Positions 16,563 to 25,189 are shown, numbered from the stretch's first letter. The stretch: 45,002 nt of DNA from Pantoea stewartii subsp. stewartii (GCF_008801695.1 NZ_VZPF01000040.1:1-45002); one strand, 5' to 3'. The notes: generated by a model not told the origin, from the letters alone. Translations and numbers: made by a program.

Positions 16563-18204
16563 CGCGGACCTTCTCCGTTTCCGTTACGTGACAGCGGTGG
16601 GTTTGCGCGCAGGGGATAAACAGCGAGAAAATGGCGCCACGTGGCACATTGTCGCTGACCTCAATGGTGCCCCCTGCGCGGGTAATATAGCTTTCTGTTA
16701 AATACAGCCCGATGCCGTGATCGCCCCGGGTTTTCGTGGTGACGCCACGTTCAAACATGTGTTCGCGGATGGCAGGTGCAATGCCCACGCCGTGATCCGC
16801 CACTTCGATGATCAGCTCACGGGCGCTGAGCTTAATCAGCACTTCAACAGGTTCATGAGGCATCGGGGCGCGTTGCGTGGCTTCAATCGCGTTGTCCAGC
16901 AAATTGCCAATGACCGAGATCAGTTCAGCCTCTGACAGTGGGGGAAAGGGCTTGTCCATCAGACATGCGGGATCAAAGTGGAGGATAACGCCTTTTTCTC
17001 TGGCGCGTGCCGCTTTGCCCAGTAACAAGCCGCACAGCAGTGGCGAGCTGAAGCGTGCGGAAACAAAGTCCAGCCACTCCTGCTCGTGTTCTGACTGCGC
17101 CTCAATGTAGTCAATCGCGTCTTCAAAACGCCCCATGTGCAACAGCCCTGAAAGCGTGTTCATACGGTTAAGCTGCTCATGCCGCATAATGCGCAGATTA
17201 TCGACATAACGTTTCACCTGGCTGAGCTGGGCGCTAAGGGAGTCGATGTCGTTAAAATCGCGGAAGGAGATTACCCAGCCCATCAGCGCGTCCTCCAGCA
17301 TGATACGTACCCGGCTGGCGATGACGGTGAGCGCATTAAACTGACTAATCTCATCGTGGGTATCTTTTTCCAGCATCACGGGCTGCGATAAAAAGGGGAC
17401 GGGCGAAATGATCTGGCTGACAGACTGCCCTCGCAGCGCCTCGGCGGACTGTGACAGGCCTAACAGCTTTCGGGCGGCCTGGTTGATCACTTCGATCTGC
17501 AGGTGTTCATTGATGACAATCACGCCTTCATAGATCGATTCCATCATAGCTTTTTGCTGACGGACCATCAGGCCGATCTCGCGCGGTTCCAGCGAGAAAA
17601 TCTGTTTTTTAATATTGCAGGTGAAAAACCAGGAGAAAATAAACAGGGCGATAAGCACCAGGGCCGCCACGATCAGCAGGTTGATCATGTTGCTGAACGT
17701 GATGGCATCCAGATAGCGGGCGAGATAACCAACGGATACGATACCGACCACCTGCCCGCGATCGTTCAGGATAGGCGATTTGCTGCGCAGGGAGATTCCC
17801 AGTCCGCCTGTCCGGATGGTGGTGATACTTTTCCCTGCCAGCACTGCCGCGTTGTCTCCGCCGACCAGGGGTTTGCCAACCCGGTCCGCCGTCACCGAGT
17901 GAAAAAGGTGCAGGCCACGGTTATCGCCAATCACCATAAAACTGGCATCGCTTTTCCGGGCAATAGCCCGCATCAGCATATTAATGGCCGGAATATCCCG
18001 ATCCGCCACCGCTTTTCTCAGTTCCGGAATCAGCGCGATTTCGTCTGCCTGCACCTTCGCGCGCATGCTCATCGCCTGATAAAGCTGCCGGGTGATGCTG
18101 ACGTAGTAATAGCTTCCCAGTAACACGAACAGGACAGACGAAAAAACAACGAGCGAAAGAAACAGCTTCGTTTGAAATGACAATTTCATGACTGTCACGC
18201 GCAT
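16552..18204 (-). CDS. Sensor histidine kinase of the CitA/DpiB/DcuS family
   Basis: 550-residue membrane kinase. Layout: membrane helix about 14-37; a periplasmic CitA-type PAS domain (RLHxH-like LHLFHSV about 98-104, SPILNDRGQVVGIVSVGYL 143-161); second helix about 172-195; a cytoplasmic PAS domain (AMMESIYEGVIVINEH); phospho-acceptor His342 in MRHEQLNRMNTLSGLL; and a HATPase domain (GNLLDNAIEA, HGIGLYL). Ligand is probably citrate or a C4-dicarboxylate. Two ATGs (18204, 18189) are possible and neither has a strong ribosome site. It is divergent from the truncated transporter gene. Confidence 0.88.
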   Translation of the reverse strand: MRVTVMKLSFQTKLFLSLVVFSSVLFVLLGSYYYVSITRQLYQAMSMRAKVQADEIALIPELRKAVADRDIPAINMLMRAIARKSDASFMVIGDNRGLHLFHSVTADRVGKPLVGGDNAAVLAGKSITTIRTGGLGISLRSKSPILNDRGQVVGIVSVGYLARYLDAITFSNMINLLIVAALVLIALFIFSWFFTCNIKKQIFSLEPREIGLMVRQQKAMMESIYEGVIVINEHLQIEVINQAARKLLGLSQSAEALRGQSVSQIISPVPFLSQPVMLEKDTHDEISQFNALTVIASRVRIMLEDALMGWVISFRDFNDIDSLSAQLSQVKRYVDNLRIMRHEQLNRMNTLSGLLHMGRFEDAIDYIEAQSEHEQEWLDFVSARFSSPLLCGLLLGKAARAREKGVILHFDPACLMDKPFPPLSEAELISVIGNLLDNAIEATQRAPMPHEPVEVLIKLSARELIIEVADHGVGIAPAIREHMFERGVTTKTRGDHGIGLYLTESYITRAGGTIEVSDNVPRGAIFSLFIPCAQTHRCHVTETEKVRDAT

Positions 18205-18494
18205 TTTGGAATAATAACTTCAATGTATCATCTTTTTAACAATAGACACTACATGCGTTTATCTGTTTGATATTAATGGGATTAAATCGTTTTCAGAGGA
18301 GGGGGAAGCGTCAGCAAAGGACAAACAACGGCTGCGGGGAATAAAAACCATAAACACCACGACGATTATCAGGATGCGGATCACGCTCTGGAAATAACAC
18401 CATTAAAACTTTATGCCAGATACCTTCTCCTTCACGTAATTCCTCTTTTTTTCACGGCATTCTGAAAAAAAACGATGATGCAAAGAGGTTAATA

Positions 18495-19076
18495 ATGCGC
18501 TCACCTGATAATTCTTTTCTGTCTGATACGCTGGCCCGTTCACCGCGCAGGAAAACCCTGAAGGAGCAGTGGTGGCATATTATGGATAACTGGAAAGTCG
18601 GGATTATCCCTCTTCCCCTGTTTGTGCTGGCCGGTGTGCTCATTGCACTGGACTGCCTGAGCGGGAAACTGGCCAGCGATATCGTCGTCATGGTCGCCAC
18701 GCTGGCCTTTTTTGGTTTTGCCTGCGGTGAATTTGGCAAACGTCTGCCGGTGGTGGGCCGTCTGGGCGCCGCAGCTATCTGCGCAACCTTTATTCCCTCT
18801 GCGCTGGTCTATTACGGGTTACTTCCCGATATCGTGGTGACCTCAACAACGCAGTTCCACGATCGGTTTGCGTGGGAAGGGCATGAATTCCGGCGCGGCC
18901 GACCCGTTCCACGGGAATATTGCGGCGACAGATACCGGATCGATGACTGGCGTGAGCGCGGGTTGAGAGAGCCACCGGAAGGGCAGCACTGGGCGGATAT
19001 CGATGGTAACTATGTGCTGATTGCAGCGGCCACCGGCATTATCACCTCACTCATCCTCAACAACGCGTTTCATTGA
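18495..19076 (+). pseudogene. Chimeric frame: 2-hydroxycarboxylate transporter start fused to RcnB-family end
   Basis: A single open frame of 193 codons made of two unrelated parts. Residues about 30-121 (KVGIIPLPLFVLAG, ACGEFGKRLPVVGRLG, VYYGLLPDIVVTSTTQF) are the N-terminal quarter of a CitS/MaeN-type citrate/malate:Na+ symporter, a family normally near 440 residues. From about residue 122 (DRFAWEGHEFRRG, YRIDDWRERGLREPPEGQHW, DGNYVLIAAATGII) it is the C-terminal half of an RcnB-family periplasmic protein. The junction near 18858 keeps the frame. Most of the transporter and the RcnB signal peptide are gone. The simplest reading is one deletion joining two genes. AGAGG before the ATG and a strong terminator after the stop are still in place, so a hybrid protein could be made, but transport is not expected. 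Confidence 0.8.
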
Positions 19077-19085
19077 TCACCATAC

Positions 19086-19112
19086 AGGGATGGCAGATGC
19101 CATCCCTTTTTT
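19086..19112 (+). terminator. Rho-independent terminator after the chimeric frame
   Basis: Perfect 10-bp stem AGGGATGGCA / TGCCATCCCT with a two-base loop (GA) as written, followed by a T tract; probably the original terminator of the RcnB-family gene. Confidence 0.85.
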
Positions 19113-19183
19113 ATGCCACATGCGCTGCATTATCAGGCTATTCTGACAGTGAATCCTGAACGTTTCCCTGCTAAGGAGTTCTG

Positions 19184-20030
19184 ATGACCACGGTAAAAAT
19201 GGTTGCCGTTGATATGGACGGCACCTTTCTGGATGACAAAAAGCAGTACAACCGCGCCCGTTTTCTTGCCTGTTACCACCAGCTCAGCCAGCGAAACATC
19301 AGGTTTGTGGTCGCCAGTGGCAATCAATACCACCAACTGCGGTCGTTTTTTCCTGAGATCGCCAGCGAGATCGCGTTCGTCGCTGAAAATGGCGCATTGA
19401 TTATCGACAGGGATGAAGAGCTGTTCTGTGGCGCGTTCTCACGCAGCGACATTGATGCCGTGCTCGATACATTGAAAAACGGACACTATCCCGACCTGCG
19501 TTATCTGCTTTGTGGACGAAACAGCGCCTATTATTTTGAGGGAATGGATGAAACGTGGCTGGTGAAGATGCGTCACTACTGTCACCGGCTTAAGCCAATA
19601 CGTACGCTTGATGAGGTGGCTGACGATCGGATACTGAAATTTGCGCTGAATCTGTCAGACGATTACGTCGAGCCTTTAATGGCGGATATTGGTCGCCTGC
19701 ACGCAGGATCGGCAGCAGCCACATCCAGCGGTCACGGCTCGGTAGATTTAATCGTGCCCGGTCAGCATAAAGCCAATGGCCTGAACCTGCTGGCACAGCG
19801 CTGGGACATATTCCCACGATCAGGTGCTGGCCTTTGGTGATGGCGGTAACGATCTGGAAATGCTCCAGCAGTCCGGGTACAGCTTCGCCATGCGCAATGC
19901 GCCGCAACGGGTAAAGCAAACGGCGCGTTTTTTGGCTCCCGGAAACAATGAGGAAGGTGTCCTGCAGGTGATTGAACAGATGCTGGCAGAAGAAGCGCCG
20001 TTCAATACAGCGGCAGCGCAGCAGAGGTAG
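19184..20030 (+). pseudogene. Cof-type HAD sugar phosphatase (YbiV/SupH-like), frameshifted
   Basis: The first frame starts at 19184 after AAGGAG and carries the nucleophile motif VDMDGTF (Asp10, Asp12), VASGNQ and FVAENGALI, but after LLAQRWDI it shifts to unrelated residues and stops. A second frame from about 19815 carries HDQVLAFGDGGNDLEML, the essential motif IV, through EGVLQVIEQML to the stop at 20030. The span of 847 bp is one base more than whole codons. One extra base in the TTCCC run near 19810 explains it. The intact protein would be a cytosolic sugar-phosphate phosphatase of about 281 residues. Genuine mutation or base-call error cannot be told apart here. Confidence 0.85.
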
Positions 20031-20040
20031 GGGCCTGATG

Positions 20041-20063
20041 CGGGCGGGCAAAACGCCCGCCCG
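20041..20063. terminator. G+C-rich hairpin between convergent genes
   Basis: Perfect 9-bp inverted repeat CGGGCGGGC / GCCCGCCCG in the 37-bp gap between the phosphatase and the alcohol dehydrogenase. No T tract is visible on either side, so it may only slow polymerase. Confidence 0.5.
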
Positions 20064-20067
20064 TGGG

Positions 20068-21216
20068 CTACGCGGTGACGGTCCAGGCACGAACAAGCAT
20101 GTCGTGCATCTCATCTTTACTGTAGCTGATCAGACTGTTTTTACTGTTCGCGCGGGCCAGAATCCAGGCCACGTCCGCTTCGCTCAGCGTCGGGCCATCC
20201 AGCCAGAATGCGGTAATCGCGGTACGTTGCAGCCAGGCTTTCAGGTCACGTGCCGGAGAGTCCGTGTGCGTGCCAAACAGCTGCTGATGCATGTCGGCCA
20301 TCAACTGACGTTGTTCAGGATGCTGGCTCACGGCCAGATGGTCCAGAAACGTGAATAACAGCCTGCCGCAGACTTCGCCATGATGGAAAGGCTTTATCGC
20401 CCCCAACTCGCCCGCAATACCGTGAATCACGCCCAGACCGGCAGTGCTCAGGCTGACACCGCCCAGCCAGGAAGCCATCATCATCGCCTCACGCGCCCGA
20501 TCGCCTGTTTCATCCAACTGGTTCAAGGCCGGCCAGGCCTGGATAAACTGACGCAGCCCACTCAAGGTCATCTGACGGGTAAAGTGGTTGCCCTTGCCAG
20601 ACAGGTAGGCTTCAAACAGATGTGTGAAGGCATCGATCCCGCAGGTCGCCAGCACAGTATCGGGGGCGCCTTTGAGTAAGTCGGGATCCAGGATGGCGAC
20701 CTGCGGCACAAATACCGGATGACGCAGCGACGCTTTGATCTGGATATCCTGCTGGTCGGTCACCACCGCGTTTTGGGTAACTTCGCTGCCGGTGCCCGCC
20801 GTGGTCGGAACGGCGATGAGGGGAAGGGTAACCGGGGTGACCGCCGTATCGCCGACTTTTTCCAGATAACGTGCCGTGGAGAGTGGATGCTGAATCATGG
20901 CGCTAAAGGCTTTAGCCGCATCCAGTACGCTTCCGCCGCCTATCGCGACGACCCGATCAACATGCCCTCGCCAGCGGGTGACCCAGCCATCAATATCCGC
21001 CGGGGAAGCCTCATGGCTGACAATTTCATAACCCACAATATGATCGTTCAGGGTGGTTTTGATACGTGCATAAGCTTCCCCCTGCAAAAATGACCGGCCG
21101 CAAAAGAGCAGAGTGGCCTGGGGTTGGGCAGCCAGCAGAGGAATCAGCTTGCTGAGGCTTCCCCGGCCAAAAAGGGTATGTTGATTGCTGTACAGCTCAC
21201 TCAGATTGTCACTCAC
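20068..21216 (-). CDS. Iron-containing alcohol dehydrogenase
   Basis: NAD(P)-dependent oxidoreductase of the group III (Fe-ADH) family, acting in the cytosol on an unknown alcohol or aldehyde. The 382 residues run from a GTG at 21216, chosen because AGGA lies 7 bp upstream; a longer TTG start at 21267 lacks a ribosome site. The dinucleotide loop is AIGGGSVLDAAKAF, and TTAGTGSEVT follows. Metal ligands are expected in GIDAFTHLFEAY, GVIHGIAGELGA and FHHGEVCG. The gene is divergent from gntT across about 290 bp that holds GntR operators, so co-regulation by gluconate is conceivable but unproven. Confidence 0.85.
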   Translation of the reverse strand: MSDNLSELYSNQHTLFGRGSLSKLIPLLAAQPQATLLFCGRSFLQGEAYARIKTTLNDHIVGYEIVSHEASPADIDGWVTRWRGHVDRVVAIGGGSVLDAAKAFSAMIQHPLSTARYLEKVGDTAVTPVTLPLIAVPTTAGTGSEVTQNAVVTDQQDIQIKASLRHPVFVPQVAILDPDLLKGAPDTVLATCGIDAFTHLFEAYLSGKGNHFTRQMTLSGLRQFIQAWPALNQLDETGDRAREAMMMASWLGGVSLSTAGLGVIHGIAGELGAIKPFHHGEVCGRLLFTFLDHLAVSQHPEQRQLMADMHQQLFGTHTDSPARDLKAWLQRTAITAFWLDGPTLSEADVAWILARANSKNSLISYSKDEMHDMLVRAWTVTA

Positions 21217-21366
21217 CCGCGCATCCTTTTGTCTCTTCGCTAAGCTTTGAGTGTAACGAAAACCCAACGTCAGGCCTCAAGAAACTTTCTGATAGCGGTC
21301 GGTTAAAAAGTTGATCACCTTCGCAAAACGTAAATTCATCCCTGGCGGGGTGATGCGCGAGTCGGG

Positions 21367-21396
21367 ATGTTACCCTTAACATGTTATCGGTAACAG
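21367..21396. promoter_or_regulatory. Two overlapping GntR operators upstream of gntT
   Basis: ATGTTACCCTTAACAT at 21367-21382 fits the ATGTTA-N4-TAACAT GntR consensus exactly. ATGTTATCGGTAACAG at 21381-21396 fits with one mismatch and shares two bases with the first. They lie about 110-140 bp before gntT, consistent with repression relieved by gluconate. Confidence 0.8.
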
Positions 21397-21506
21397 GGTG
21401 TGTCAAAACATAAATGTCACGACATTTCCCTGATTTTAAGCGTCCTCCGGGACCACGATAACCAAGCGGCACTGACATCATTCAGGGCATCAGGTGGAGA
21501 AAAATT

Positions 21507-22823
21507 ATGCCATTACTCTATGTGGCGATTGGCGTGGCATTACTGTTACTGCTGATGATTCGCTTTAAACTTAATGGTTTTATCGCGTTGATTCTGGTTG
21601 CGCTGGCGGTGGGCGTGATGCAGGGCATGCCGGTCAACAAAGTGATTATTTCAATTAAAAATGGCGTGGGCGGCACGCTGGGCGGTCTGGCGCTGATTAT
21701 GGGTTTTGGCGCGATGCTCGGTAAACTGCTGGCCGACTGCGGCGGTGCGCAGCGTATTGCCACCACGTTGATTGCGAAGTTTGGCACGCGGCATATTCAG
21801 TGGGCGCTCGTGCTGACCGGCTTCATCGTGGGGTTTGCGTTGTTTTATGAAGTCGGTTTTGTCTTAATGCTGCCGCTGGTGTTTAGCGTCGCCGCATCAG
21901 CACGTGTCCCGCTGCTGTTTGTGGGCGTGCCGATGGCCGCGGCACTGTCCGTAACCCACGGTTTTCTGCCTCCCCATCCGGGCCCGACCGCCATTGCGAC
22001 GCTGTTCAACGCAGATATGGGGAAAACGCTGCTGTTTGGCACCTTACTGGGCATTCCAACGGTGATTCTTGCGGGGCCGGTTTATGCCCGTTTCCTGAAA
22101 GGCATTGATAAACCGATTCCGGAAGGCCTGTACAACCCCAAAACTTTCACGGAAGCGGAAATGCCGGGCTTTGGGGTCAGCGTCTGGACATCGCTTGTGC
22201 CTGTAATACTGATGGCGCTGCGCGCGGTGGCCGAAATGGTTCTGCCTAAAGGGCATGCCTTGCTCCCTTATGCTGAGTTCTTTGGCGATCCCATCATGGC
22301 GACACTGATTGCTGTGCTGATTGCTATCTTCACCTTCGGTCTGAATCGTGGTCGCAGTATGGAACAGGTCATGGATACCCTGAGCGACTCCATCAAGATT
22401 ATCGCCATGATGCTGCTCATCATTGGCGGCGGCGGTGCCTTTAAACAGGTCCTGGTGGACAGCTGCGTGGATAAATACATCGCCGGTATGATGCATGCAA
22501 CTAATCTGTCGCCTCTCTTCATGGCATGGTCAATCGCTGCTGTGTTACGTATTGCACTCGGATCCGCTACCGTTGCGGCCATTACGGCAGGCGGCATTGT
22601 GGCACCACTGATTGCGACCAGCGGTGCCAGCCCTGAACTGATGGTCATTGCGGTGGGCTCGGGCAGTGTGATTTTTTCACACGTTAACGATCCGGGGTTC
22701 TGGTTATTTAAAGAGTATTTTAACCTGACTATAGGCGAGACGCTTCGCTCCTGGTCTGCGCTGGAAACCATTATTTCGGTGTGTGGGCTGGTGGGCTGTT
22801 TGTTGCTCTCTTACGTGGTATAG
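21507..22823 (+). CDS. gntT: High-affinity gluconate transporter GntT
   Basis: 438-residue inner-membrane gluconate:H+ symporter of the GntP family. It matches E. coli GntT almost throughout (MIRFKLNGFIALILVALAVG, ALSVTHGFLPPHPGPTAI, SGSVIFSHVNDPGFWLFKEY), with about 12-14 hydrophobic segments. The ATG at 21507 follows GGTGGAG. The tandem GntR sites upstream indicate gluconate induction. No gntK or edd/eda gene is in this window, so metabolism must be encoded elsewhere. Confidence 0.94.
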   Translation: MPLLYVAIGVALLLLLMIRFKLNGFIALILVALAVGVMQGMPVNKVIISIKNGVGGTLGGLALIMGFGAMLGKLLADCGGAQRIATTLIAKFGTRHIQWALVLTGFIVGFALFYEVGFVLMLPLVFSVAASARVPLLFVGVPMAAALSVTHGFLPPHPGPTAIATLFNADMGKTLLFGTLLGIPTVILAGPVYARFLKGIDKPIPEGLYNPKTFTEAEMPGFGVSVWTSLVPVILMALRAVAEMVLPKGHALLPYAEFFGDPIMATLIAVLIAIFTFGLNRGRSMEQVMDTLSDSIKIIAMMLLIIGGGGAFKQVLVDSCVDKYIAGMMHATNLSPLFMAWSIAAVLRIALGSATVAAITAGGIVAPLIATSGASPELMVIAVGSGSVIFSHVNDPGFWLFKEYFNLTIGETLRSWSALETIISVCGLVGCLLLSYVV

Positions 22824-22839
22824 AAATCAGAGCGTAGAA

Positions 22840-22869
22840 AACAAAAGGGCCGCACAGAACGGGCGGCCC
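22840..22869 (-). terminator. Rho-independent terminator of the 81-residue protein gene
   Basis: Seven-bp G+C-only stem GGGCCGC (22847-22853) / GCGGCCC (22863-22869). On the minus strand it is followed by TTTTGTTTTC, so it ends transcription of the minus-strand gene rather than gntT. Confidence 0.75.
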
Positions 22870-22875
22870 AAAAGG

Positions 22876-23121
22876 TTAATCTGCATCTTCAAAACCCGCT
22901 TTCACCATTTCTTCTCGCAGTGCGCGGGCAATCTCACGGTTACCGCCTGTAACCGGATAAATCACATTGTTGACCACATCATCAAGGTAATGCTCCGCAA
23001 ACTCTTGTCGGGTCAGTTGCGTGCCGCCTTCATCATTGATGGCGAAAAAACCTTTGATTTTGTCGCCGCTGTACTTTGCCTTAAGGCTGTAGCGGCCCAT
23101 ACTGGTATTAATACTGCTCAT
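22876..23121 (-). CDS. Small conserved-looking protein of unknown function
   Basis: 81-residue soluble protein, start preceded by GGGAGAG at good spacing and stop followed by a proper terminator, which supports it as a real gene. Sequence features: MGRYSLKAKYSGDKIKG, then a charged helical part (LTRQEFAEHYLDDVVNNV) and an acidic C-terminus. No signal peptide or membrane segment is visible. I do not recognise the family. It stands alone, converging on gntT and divergent from yohP. Confidence 0.65.
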   Translation of the reverse strand: MSSINTSMGRYSLKAKYSGDKIKGFFAINDEGGTQLTRQEFAEHYLDDVVNNVIYPVTGGNREIARALREEMVKAGFEDAD

Positions 23122-23333
23122 AAGGTCTCTCCCTGCTCTGCATTTGGACTGTCAACATTCTCGGGCTTTCCTGTCGGCATAAATTTTAGCCAGGAATAAT
23201 CTGCAAAACGAAACGGCAGGCCGCACTAAAGCCACGCGATGCGATACTTCTCACAGAAAGAAACCGCTAAAACCGATTATTGCCTTCCGGTATGCGATCA
23301 CGGCTGGCAAAAAGCAAACGGCAAAATCTCGCC

Positions 23334-23339
23334 TATACT
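23334..23339 (+). promoter_or_regulatory. -10 element candidate for yohP
   Basis: CTATACT-type -10 hexamer (TATACT) about 35 bp before the yohP start, without a good -35, as often seen in sigma-S-dependent promoters. Confidence 0.4.
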
Positions 23340-23374
23340 GTCAGGGGATTGTTTTATTAGGTAAGGGATATGAA

Positions 23375-23458
23375 ATGAAAATAATTTTGTGGATCATCGC
23401 CATCATTTTTATCGTCGGACTGCTGACGCTGACAGGCGTGTTTAAGCTCATCTTCTGA
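23375..23458 (+). CDS. yohP: Small membrane protein YohP
   Basis: 27-residue protein MKIILWIIAIIFIVGLLT followed by LTGVFKLIF. It is nearly the same pattern as E. coli YohP, with the same MKIILW start and TGVFK-IF end and the same length. It is a single membrane-spanning segment in the inner membrane, reported as a stress-related small protein whose mRNA itself is membrane-targeted. GGTAAGGGA lies just upstream as ribosome site. It is easy to miss because of its length. Confidence 0.85.
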   Translation: MKIILWIIAIIFIVGLLTLTGVFKLIF

Positions 23459-23954
23459 TCGTGTTTTTACGGGCATCCAGACGGGTGCCTGATGCCTAAA
23501 ATTTTCCTGTGTGTTGTTTCTCTCCCCTTCGTATTTCAGCCTGCATCTCTGCGTCATCCCGACCGGCTGTGCCATCCCCAGGTATGTTGTGGCCGCAATC
23601 GCTGTTCTTCTCATCAAGGCCCTCGTACGCCCGCACAAGCAGGATCAACGCCCGGTTTCATAGAGGAGTGTAACAGGGACACACCATATTTTAGCGGGTT
23701 TCTCAGTAAGCCCGGTTGCCTGTAAGTTGCTGTTTCGCTAGCTGAAGGGCAGGTAAGCGGCTATTTGCCCTTGCCGTTTGGGATGTGTTCAGATTTTTTA
23801 CGTTAAAATTTCCCCACTTTTCCGTAACATGAATGATAATTACATGCTGAAAATACCCGGAGAGGGACACGTATCCGGGATGAAGGCGTTTTTCCGTTAC
23901 TGAGTTTCAGTGTGGAATACTGAATTTAATCGAAACGATACAGGTAGCATTGAC
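23459..23954 (+). other. Intergenic region upstream of pagP
   Basis: About 500 bp without a convincing gene on either strand. It holds a 7-bp inverted repeat AAGGGCA / TGCCCTT (23745-23772) and CCCGGA / TCCGGG (23856-23879), neither with a T tract. An A+T-rich stretch (23790-23850) probably contains the pagP promoter. No clear PhoP box (two GTTTA half sites) was found. Confidence 0.4.
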
Positions 23955-24518
23955 GTGAATAAATCTCTTTTTTCAGGCCCTTTTTTGGCCCTGTTTGTCT
24001 CTTTTTCCCTCCAGGCCGCCACATTTACCCAGCAAATCAAATCTGGCTGGAACACCTTTAGCGATAATGTTCAGCAAACCTGGGAACAACCGCAGAGCAT
24101 CGATCTTTATGTGCCTGCCATCACCTGGCACAACCGTTGGACCTATGACAGCGAGCATATTGATCGCTACAACGAACGTCCCTGGGGAGCGGGCGTTGGC
24201 GTTTCCCGTTACGACGAAAAAGGGAACTGGCATGGTCTTTATGCGATGGCGTTCAAAGACTCCTTTAATCATTGGGAACCCTTTACAGGCTATGGCTGGG
24301 AAGCGACCTGGCGCCCGCTCACTAATCAGGCATTTCATTATGGACTGGGCTATACGGTTGGGGTAACGGCAAGGGATAACTGGGGATATTATCCCATCCC
24401 GGCTATATTACCTCTGGCATCAGTAGGTTACGGTCCAGTGAACTTTCAAATGACTTACATTCCAGGGACTTATAACAACGGGAACGTGTATTTTGCCTGG
24501 GTGCGCTGGCAGTTTTAA
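23955..24518 (+). CDS. pagP: Lipid A palmitoyltransferase PagP
   Basis: Outer-membrane beta-barrel enzyme that moves palmitate from a phospholipid to lipid A, lowering sensitivity to cationic peptides. From the GTG at 23955 the protein is 187 residues with a signal peptide ending near LQA. Catalytic residues are visible: His59 in ITWHNRW and Asp102-Ser103 in [26 protein letters not shown] and [22 protein letters not shown] (in parts) match E. coli PagP, and it ends with aromatic F as barrel proteins do. Upstream in-frame codons to 23910 lack a ribosome site and would precede the signal peptide. Confidence 0.93.
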   Translation: MNKSLFSGPFLALFVSFSLQAATFTQQIKSGWNTFSDNVQQTWEQPQSIDLYVPAITWHNRWTYDSEHIDRYNERPWGAGVGVSRYDEKGNWHGLYAMAFKDSFNHWEPFTGYGWEATWRPLTNQAFHYGLGYTVGVTARDNWGYYPIPAILPLASVGYGPVNFQMTYIPGTYNNGNVYFAWVRWQF

Positions 24519-24558
24519 CTGTCCGCGCCAGTGAATAAGTCACCGAAGGGTAAATAAA

Positions 24559-24639
24559 ATGGATATTTATCACTTTTTCATCAAATCAGGCTGGACAAAA
24601 CCTTCAGCAATTGCTGTACTAGATGACGACACAGTTTAG
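24559..24639 (+). CDS. Possible 26-residue upstream reading frame before cspE
   Basis: ATG at 24559 preceded by GAAGGG, with 26 codons (MDIYHFFIKSGWTKPSAIAV...) ending 29 bp before cspE. It may be a leader peptide, a small protein or chance. No family recognised. Confidence 0.3.
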   Translation: MDIYHFFIKSGWTKPSAIAVLDDDTV

Positions 24640-24668
24640 TGTCCATTTTTCATGTAAAGGTAATATAG

Positions 24669-24878
24669 ATGTCTAAGATTAAAGGTAACGTTAAGTGGTT
24701 TAATGAATCTAAAGGATTCGGTTTCATTACTCCTGAAGATGGCAGCAAAGATGTATTCGTACACTTCTCTGCGATCCAGAGCAATGGCTTCAAAACTCTG
24801 GCTGAAGGTCAGCGTGTAGAGTTTGAAATCACTGACGGCGCAAAAGGCCCATCTGCTGCTAACGTTATCAGTCTGTAA
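24669..24878 (+). CDS. cspE: Cold-shock family RNA chaperone CspE
   Basis: 69-residue nucleic-acid-binding protein. RNP1 ([11 protein letters not shown]) and RNP2 (DVFVHFSAI) are intact, and only a few residues differ from E. coli CspE. It melts RNA secondary structure, acts as a transcription antiterminator and affects mRNA stability; it is expressed at normal growth temperature. The gene follows pagP, as in E. coli, with its own terminator. The crcB gene that follows cspE in E. coli is missing here. Confidence 0.95.
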   Translation: MSKIKGNVKWFNESKGFGFITPEDGSKDVFVHFSAIQSNGFKTLAEGQRVEFEITDGAKGPSAANVISL

Positions 24879-24897
24879 GTTAACAGTCAGAATTCTA

Positions 24898-24925
24898 AAA
24901 ACCCGCCTTCTGGCGGGTTTTTTTA
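24898..24925 (+). terminator. Rho-independent terminator of cspE
   Basis: AACCCGCC / GGCGGGTT stem with a TTCT loop and seven or more T, 20 bp after the cspE stop. Confidence 0.93.
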
Positions 24926-25189
24926 TGCCTGCGTTAATCTGATTTTAGCTGCGGCGAGAACCCTGCTTGCGGTGCTGCTCACTTTAACCTCACGAACGGC
25001 TGCTTTCCTGCTACCTTTCTTAATCCAGCCAGCCGCTTATCCGCCGTCAGGACGGTATTTCAGCGCATAAATTGCGCTACCAGTCACAGATAGCTCCTGT
25101 AACATAATTATAACAACCTCCCGAGGCAGCATTTTCGGGCTGATCGGGTTATAACTACCTTTCTACATCGCAGAGGAAGAGGTGACAGG

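Noticed and set aside
23492..23725. 77-codon frame between yohP and pagP
   Set aside because: Composition is not protein-like (many Cys, Pro, Arg), it has no ribosome site and no family.
23856..23879. CCCGGA / TCCGGG inverted repeat upstream of pagP as a terminator
   Set aside because: The loop is 12 bases, the stem only 6 bp, and no T tract follows on either strand.
24926..25189. Possible fluoride riboswitch or crcB remnant after cspE
   Set aside because: Neither the riboswitch core nor any CrcB-like peptide could be read on either strand.
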